This document shows, piece by piece, positions 61,080 to 64,000 of a DNA stretch of 64,000 nt. Below the pieces are notes generated by a model that saw nothing but the letters and a program-made list of their open reading frames with translations, did not search any database and was not told the origin of the DNA. How positions within the stretch are numbered: the stretch's first letter is position 1; every line of letters begins with the position of its first letter. The position numbers were made by a program, and so were the translations under genes. Origin of the DNA: Actinopolyspora halophila DSM 43834 (GTDB taxonomy: Bacteria > Actinomycetota > Actinomycetes > Mycobacteriales > Pseudonocardiaceae); the NCBI RefSeq assembly GCF_000371785.1, contig NZ_AQUI01000002.1, forward strand, positions 4,389,352 to 4,453,351, read 5' to 3'.

Positions 61080-63026
61080 ATGCCGAGGTCACGAACCTGG
61101 GTTGTGGTCGCGTCCCTGTCGGCGTCAGTGGGCGTCAGCATCCTGATCATCGGTACGGCTGTCACCGAGGGGCTGGGAACCGGCAACGACCTCGCGGGCA
61201 TCGTCGCCGCTGTCGCCACGCTCATTCCGCTGGCGTGGACAGTCATCTCGGCGACGAGATCGGGGGCGGACACGGAAGACCCGGCAGAGCTACTCGCGGC
61301 CGCGGTGAGCGAACAGTGGGAGAAGGCCGCGCGGGAACGAGGACTCGTGCGACCACACCCACTTCCGGTGTGGTGGCGTCGTTCGAAGTCACCGGTGGCC
61401 GGACCGGTAACCGCCACCACCGAGACCACACCATCAGGAGCCCGCTTCGATCCGCTCCCCGGACTGGGCAGCGTGCACCGCGAACACCTCGAGGAAGGGG
61501 ACGCGGCAGCGCTCCACACGGTGTACGGCGGATTGGCCTCGGGACGACTGCTGCTGCTCGGTCCCGCCGGTTCCGGTAAGAGTTCGGCGGCGATCCTGCT
61601 GCTACGCGAGGCGCTACGCTTCCGCGAGCACGCATCGGGAGAGCACCGGGCACGAATCCCCGTACCGGTGATGTTCACCCTGCACGGTTGGACTCCCGAA
61701 ACCGCGGTCACCGACTGGCTGACCGACAAGCTCGTCGAGAACTACCCGATGTTTCGGGGCCGTCGCGAGCACGCCGCCAAGCTAGTGGTCACCGGTCGGG
61801 TGGCGGTGTTCCTGGACGGACTCGACGAGATGCCCGAATACCTGCGCTCCAGCGCGCTCACGGCACTGGCCGACGCCCCGTTCCGGCTGGTAGTCACCAG
61901 CCGCATCGACGAAGCCCTGACCACAGCCAAGACAACGATCCTGACCGGGTCCGTCGCCCTCGAAATCCAACCCGTTCCCTCGGAGACCGCAGCCAAGTAC
62001 CTCCTCGAACCATTGGTCGACCCGCCGCCACCCTCCTGGAAAGTACTCGTTGAGCACCTCACCGGCGGCTCGGACAGCGCTGTCGGCAACGCACTGGACA
62101 ACCCGCTCACGCTCAGCCTTCTGCGCGACGTCTACGGGTCAACCGAACCCGTCGACGAACTCCTCGACACCACCCGCTTTCCCACCTCAACCGACATCGA
62201 CAACCACCTGCTCGACCACGCGATCCACGCCGCCTACCGCCCCCGCCCGGGGCGACCACCACCGCCCTACACCGCCGAAGCAGCCCACCGCACCCTGCGA
62301 TACCTCGCCTCCCGCATGACCGCCGCAGGAACCCGCGACCTCGCCTGGTGGCAGTTGCCCAGACTGGCCAGTGAGAACCCCACAGCCGCAACTCCCCTGT
62401 TCCCCAAACAGCTGAGGTTGGCCCCGAGCGCACTCAGATACGGGCTTATGCACGGACTCCCGGCCGGGCCTGCAACCGGGCTCGCGATCTGGCTCAAGAC
62501 TGGCCCCACGGCTGAACTCGTAGCGCTCGTTACTGCGCTCGCAGTCGGTCTCATAGGCGGCGGGCTTTTCGGCCTCGTACTCGGACTCGTGAGCTCGGCT
62601 CAGGATTCGAAGGAAGTCGAACGGGGAGTCCGAGGCCCTGTGGAGGTCTGGGTTCAAGACCGGAGGGCTGGGCTCACGTACGGGATCACGATGGGGCTCG
62701 CAGGCAGCCTCTCAACCGGCCTCCTCACTGGCTACACGGTCGGGTTCGCGGCCGGGGCCACGGTTGGGATCGTCGTCGGGCTCGGCCTTGGGACTTTAAC
62801 AACCTTCAGCGGTTTCGCATCTAGCTCAACCACGGCATCCTTTGCTCGACTCTCGATCGCACACCGCACCCCGCCACGAATGATCCTCTTCCTCGAGGAC
62901 GCCCGTGCACGGAACCTGCTCCGGACGGTCGGACCCCTCTACCAGTTCCGCCACGCCGAGATTCAGGACAGACTCGCCTCCACATCGACCGAGCAGCCTG
63001 CACGCGAAGCCGGGGCTCCCGACTGA
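61080..63026 (+). CDS. Membrane-anchored NACHT-type NTPase
   Basis: A 648-aa STAND NTPase. Two N-terminal membrane helices (about 8-28 and 38-57) precede a NACHT domain with Walker A LLLLGPAGSGKSS (157-169) and Walker B VAVFLDGLDEMP (241-252); DE at the end of Walker B is the NACHT feature. LVVTSRIDEAL is sensor-1 like. The C-terminus has two Gly-rich hydrophobic regions (about 479-510 and 530-580), likely several helices, then a soluble tail with RHAEIQDRLA. Similar multi-pass NACHT proteins are widespread in actinomycetes; some bacterial NACHT proteins act in phage defence. No repeat sensor domain is visible. Confidence 0.85.
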   Translation: MPRSRTWVVVASLSASVGVSILIIGTAVTEGLGTGNDLAGIVAAVATLIPLAWTVISATRSGADTEDPAELLAAAVSEQWEKAARERGLVRPHPLPVWWRRSKSPVAGPVTATTETTPSGARFDPLPGLGSVHREHLEEGDAAALHTVYGGLASGRLLLLGPAGSGKSSAAILLLREALRFREHASGEHRARIPVPVMFTLHGWTPETAVTDWLTDKLVENYPMFRGRREHAAKLVVTGRVAVFLDGLDEMPEYLRSSALTALADAPFRLVVTSRIDEALTTAKTTILTGSVALEIQPVPSETAAKYLLEPLVDPPPPSWKVLVEHLTGGSDSAVGNALDNPLTLSLLRDVYGSTEPVDELLDTTRFPTSTDIDNHLLDHAIHAAYRPRPGRPPPPYTAEAAHRTLRYLASRMTAAGTRDLAWWQLPRLASENPTAATPLFPKQLRLAPSALRYGLMHGLPAGPATGLAIWLKTGPTAELVALVTALAVGLIGGGLFGLVLGLVSSAQDSKEVERGVRGPVEVWVQDRRAGLTYGITMGLAGSLSTGLLTGYTVGFAAGATVGIVVGLGLGTLTTFSGFASSSTTASFARLSIAHRTPPRMILFLEDARARNLLRTVGPLYQFRHAEIQDRLASTSTEQPAREAGAPD

Positions 63027-63521
63027 TCAGCCGGACACCCCGCCGAGGGCCTCGGCCAGCAGGTCCAGCGCGCCGGTGACCTGCTCGCGCTGCTGCGCGG
63101 TGAGGGAGCTCAGCACCCGCTCCTCGAGTACCAGCTGCCGGGGGAACACCTCGTCTATCCGCTGGCAGCCGAGTTCGGTGATGCGCACCAGGACAGCGCG
63201 CCGGTCCGCGGGGTTGGGCTCCCGCGCGACCAGTCCGCGTTCGTCCAGTTTGGACAGGATGCGTCCTATCGCGGCCCGCGAGCACCCGCGCAGCCGGGCG
63301 AGCTCGCGCGCGATGATGGGTTCCTCCAGGTGCCGCAGCAGCACCAGCACGTCCACTTCCGGCGGGGACAGCGACGCTCCGGAGAAAACCGGTTCCACCG
63401 CGGTCTCGTGCAGGGCCTGGATCAGCTTGAGTCGCCCGAAGACCTCCATCGCGGAAATGTCCAGGTCCGGACGCGCCCGCCGCCACGCGTCGTGAATGTC
63501 TCCCAGGGTGTCAGCGCACAC
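63027..63521 (-). CDS. MarR-family transcriptional regulator
   Basis: A 164-aa winged-helix protein. LSPPEVDVLVLLRHLEEPII, LARLRGCSRAAIGRILSKLD and GLVAREPNPADRRAVLVRIT form the MarR DNA-binding domain. I chose GTG 63521 with GGGAG 5 bp upstream; TTG 63533 and GTG 63527 are alternatives. It is divergent from the efflux gene and probably represses it and itself. Confidence 0.9.
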   Translation of the reverse strand: MCADTLGDIHDAWRRARPDLDISAMEVFGRLKLIQALHETAVEPVFSGASLSPPEVDVLVLLRHLEEPIIARELARLRGCSRAAIGRILSKLDERGLVAREPNPADRRAVLVRITELGCQRIDEVFPRQLVLEERVLSSLTAQQREQVTGALDLLAEALGGVSG

Positions 63522-63534
63522 GTGCACTCCCAAT

Positions 63535-63552
63535 TAGTAAACAGGTATACTA
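63535..63552. promoter_or_regulatory. Candidate MarR operator
   Basis: TAGTA (63535-63539) and TACTA (63548-63552) are inverted around an 8-bp spacer in an AT-rich stretch directly upstream of the MarR gene. Size and composition fit MarR-family operators. Confidence 0.55.
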
Positions 63553-63637
63553 TTTGTATCTCATCTTCGGTCCGACCGCTCGTGTCCCGGACGCGTCCAC
63601 GCCACGCCGTCAACCGCACCGGAAGGAGCAGCCCGTC

Positions 63638-64000
63638 CTGTGCACTCTGCCGAAACCCGAATCCCACGCGCGAAGCCGACCCACACCCAACCACCCCGGC
63701 ACACCGGTGTCCTGATCACGGTGCTGGCGGCGCTGAGTGCCGTCTCGCCACTGGCCACGGACATGTACGTTCCCGGATTCCCGCAGCTGTCCGCGGAGCT
63801 GGACATCAGCAGCGCGGGCACCCAGCTGTCGCTGACGATGTTCCTGCTCGGACTCGTCGTGGGCCAGCTGTTCGCGGGCCCGCTGAGCGACGGCCTGGAC
63901 CGACGGCGCCCGCTGCTGGTCGGCAGCGCCCTGTTCGCGGCCTGCTCGGCCGTGTGCGCGCTGGCCCAGAACGCGCTCACACTGGACATCGCACGACTGC
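63638..64000 (+). CDS. Bcr/CflA-type MFS drug efflux transporter (3' end outside window)
   Basis: The first 121 codons of a major-facilitator gene starting at GTG 63638, with AGGAG about 11 bp upstream. After a polar N-terminus comes TM1 (VLITVLAALSAVSPLATDMY), the Bcr-like VPGFPQLSAELDIS, TM2 (LSLTMFLLGLVVGQLFAGPL) and motif A SDGLDRRRPLLVG, then TM3. It is divergent from the MarR regulator, a classic drug-efflux divergon. Confidence 0.9.

Overview
The window is high-GC actinobacterial DNA: GTG and TTG starts are common, ATGA/GTGA overlaps are frequent, and there are mycothiol, DivIVA-like, DUF397, DUF574 and WXG100-like genes. From memory of Mycobacterium tuberculosis gene order, the first 35 kb is a reshuffled version of the Rv1229c-to-Rv1160 region (mrp, Rv1220c, sigE, rseA, htrA, tatB, Rv1211, tagA, Rv1209, folP2, the Rv1205 LOG gene, dapE, dapD, fdxC, dapC, mshB, lpqW, typA, mutT2). 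The gene mix fits the Pseudonocardiales/Actinopolyspora part of the phylum, but no rRNA is present to prove it. I saw no tRNA, rRNA, CRISPR array or insertion sequence.

1-5.9 kb: end of an Mrp ATPase gene, a degenerate O-methyltransferase-like gene, then the envelope-stress group sigE-rseA-htrA-tatB. An ECF-type promoter 5' of sigE indicates autoregulation and fixes its start. 6.1-11.7 kb: leucyl aminopeptidase, DUF3117, enoyl-CoA hydratase, an SRPBCC-tag pair, a DivIVA-like membrane protein and a PadR regulator. 11.9-14.0 kb: an unrecognised two-gene operon, a multi-pass membrane protein plus a 120-aa protein, which share a 13-residue motif at the C-terminus of one and the N-terminus of the other. 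This is the best candidate for an undescribed system. 14.2-22.9 kb: folP2-like, two LOG genes, a slipin, dapE/dapD, a methyltransferase, dapC and fdxA; the lysine/DAP pathway is the theme. 24-35.4 kb: desaturase, mshB, a threonine-synthase-like enzyme, an LpqW-like lipoprotein, typA, YCII, Nudix and an orphan response regulator with an altered receiver.

35.6-48.0 kb: a LolA-like protein with an ABC exporter, DinB, a thiamine ABC importer (thiBPQ) controlled by a recognisable TPP riboswitch, D-amino-acid oxidase, and a biotin cluster (bioA-bioD divergent from bioF). 48.3-53 kb: DUF574 methyltransferase, an XRE/DUF397/small-protein trio with paired direct repeats, a PPOX flavoprotein and small membrane proteins. 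53-58 kb: a three-subunit PaoABC-like molybdenum aldehyde oxidoreductase and an AraC-GyrI regulator. 58-64 kb: a BldC/MerR-like mini-regulator over direct repeats, a type VII secretion style toxin-immunity cassette with a clear GC drop at the toxin tip, a membrane NACHT NTPase, and a MarR/MFS drug-efflux divergon cut by the window end.

A family of about nine imperfect palindromes of roughly 90 bp, with a common GTAGG-N-CTAC-like centre, is scattered through the intergenic regions. Every copy lies 3' of at least one gene and none lies between divergent starts. A perfect 42-bp palindrome and a 43-bp terminator-like hairpin are further structural features. Start codons were chosen by hand from Shine-Dalgarno placement, overlaps and family length; alternatives are noted.
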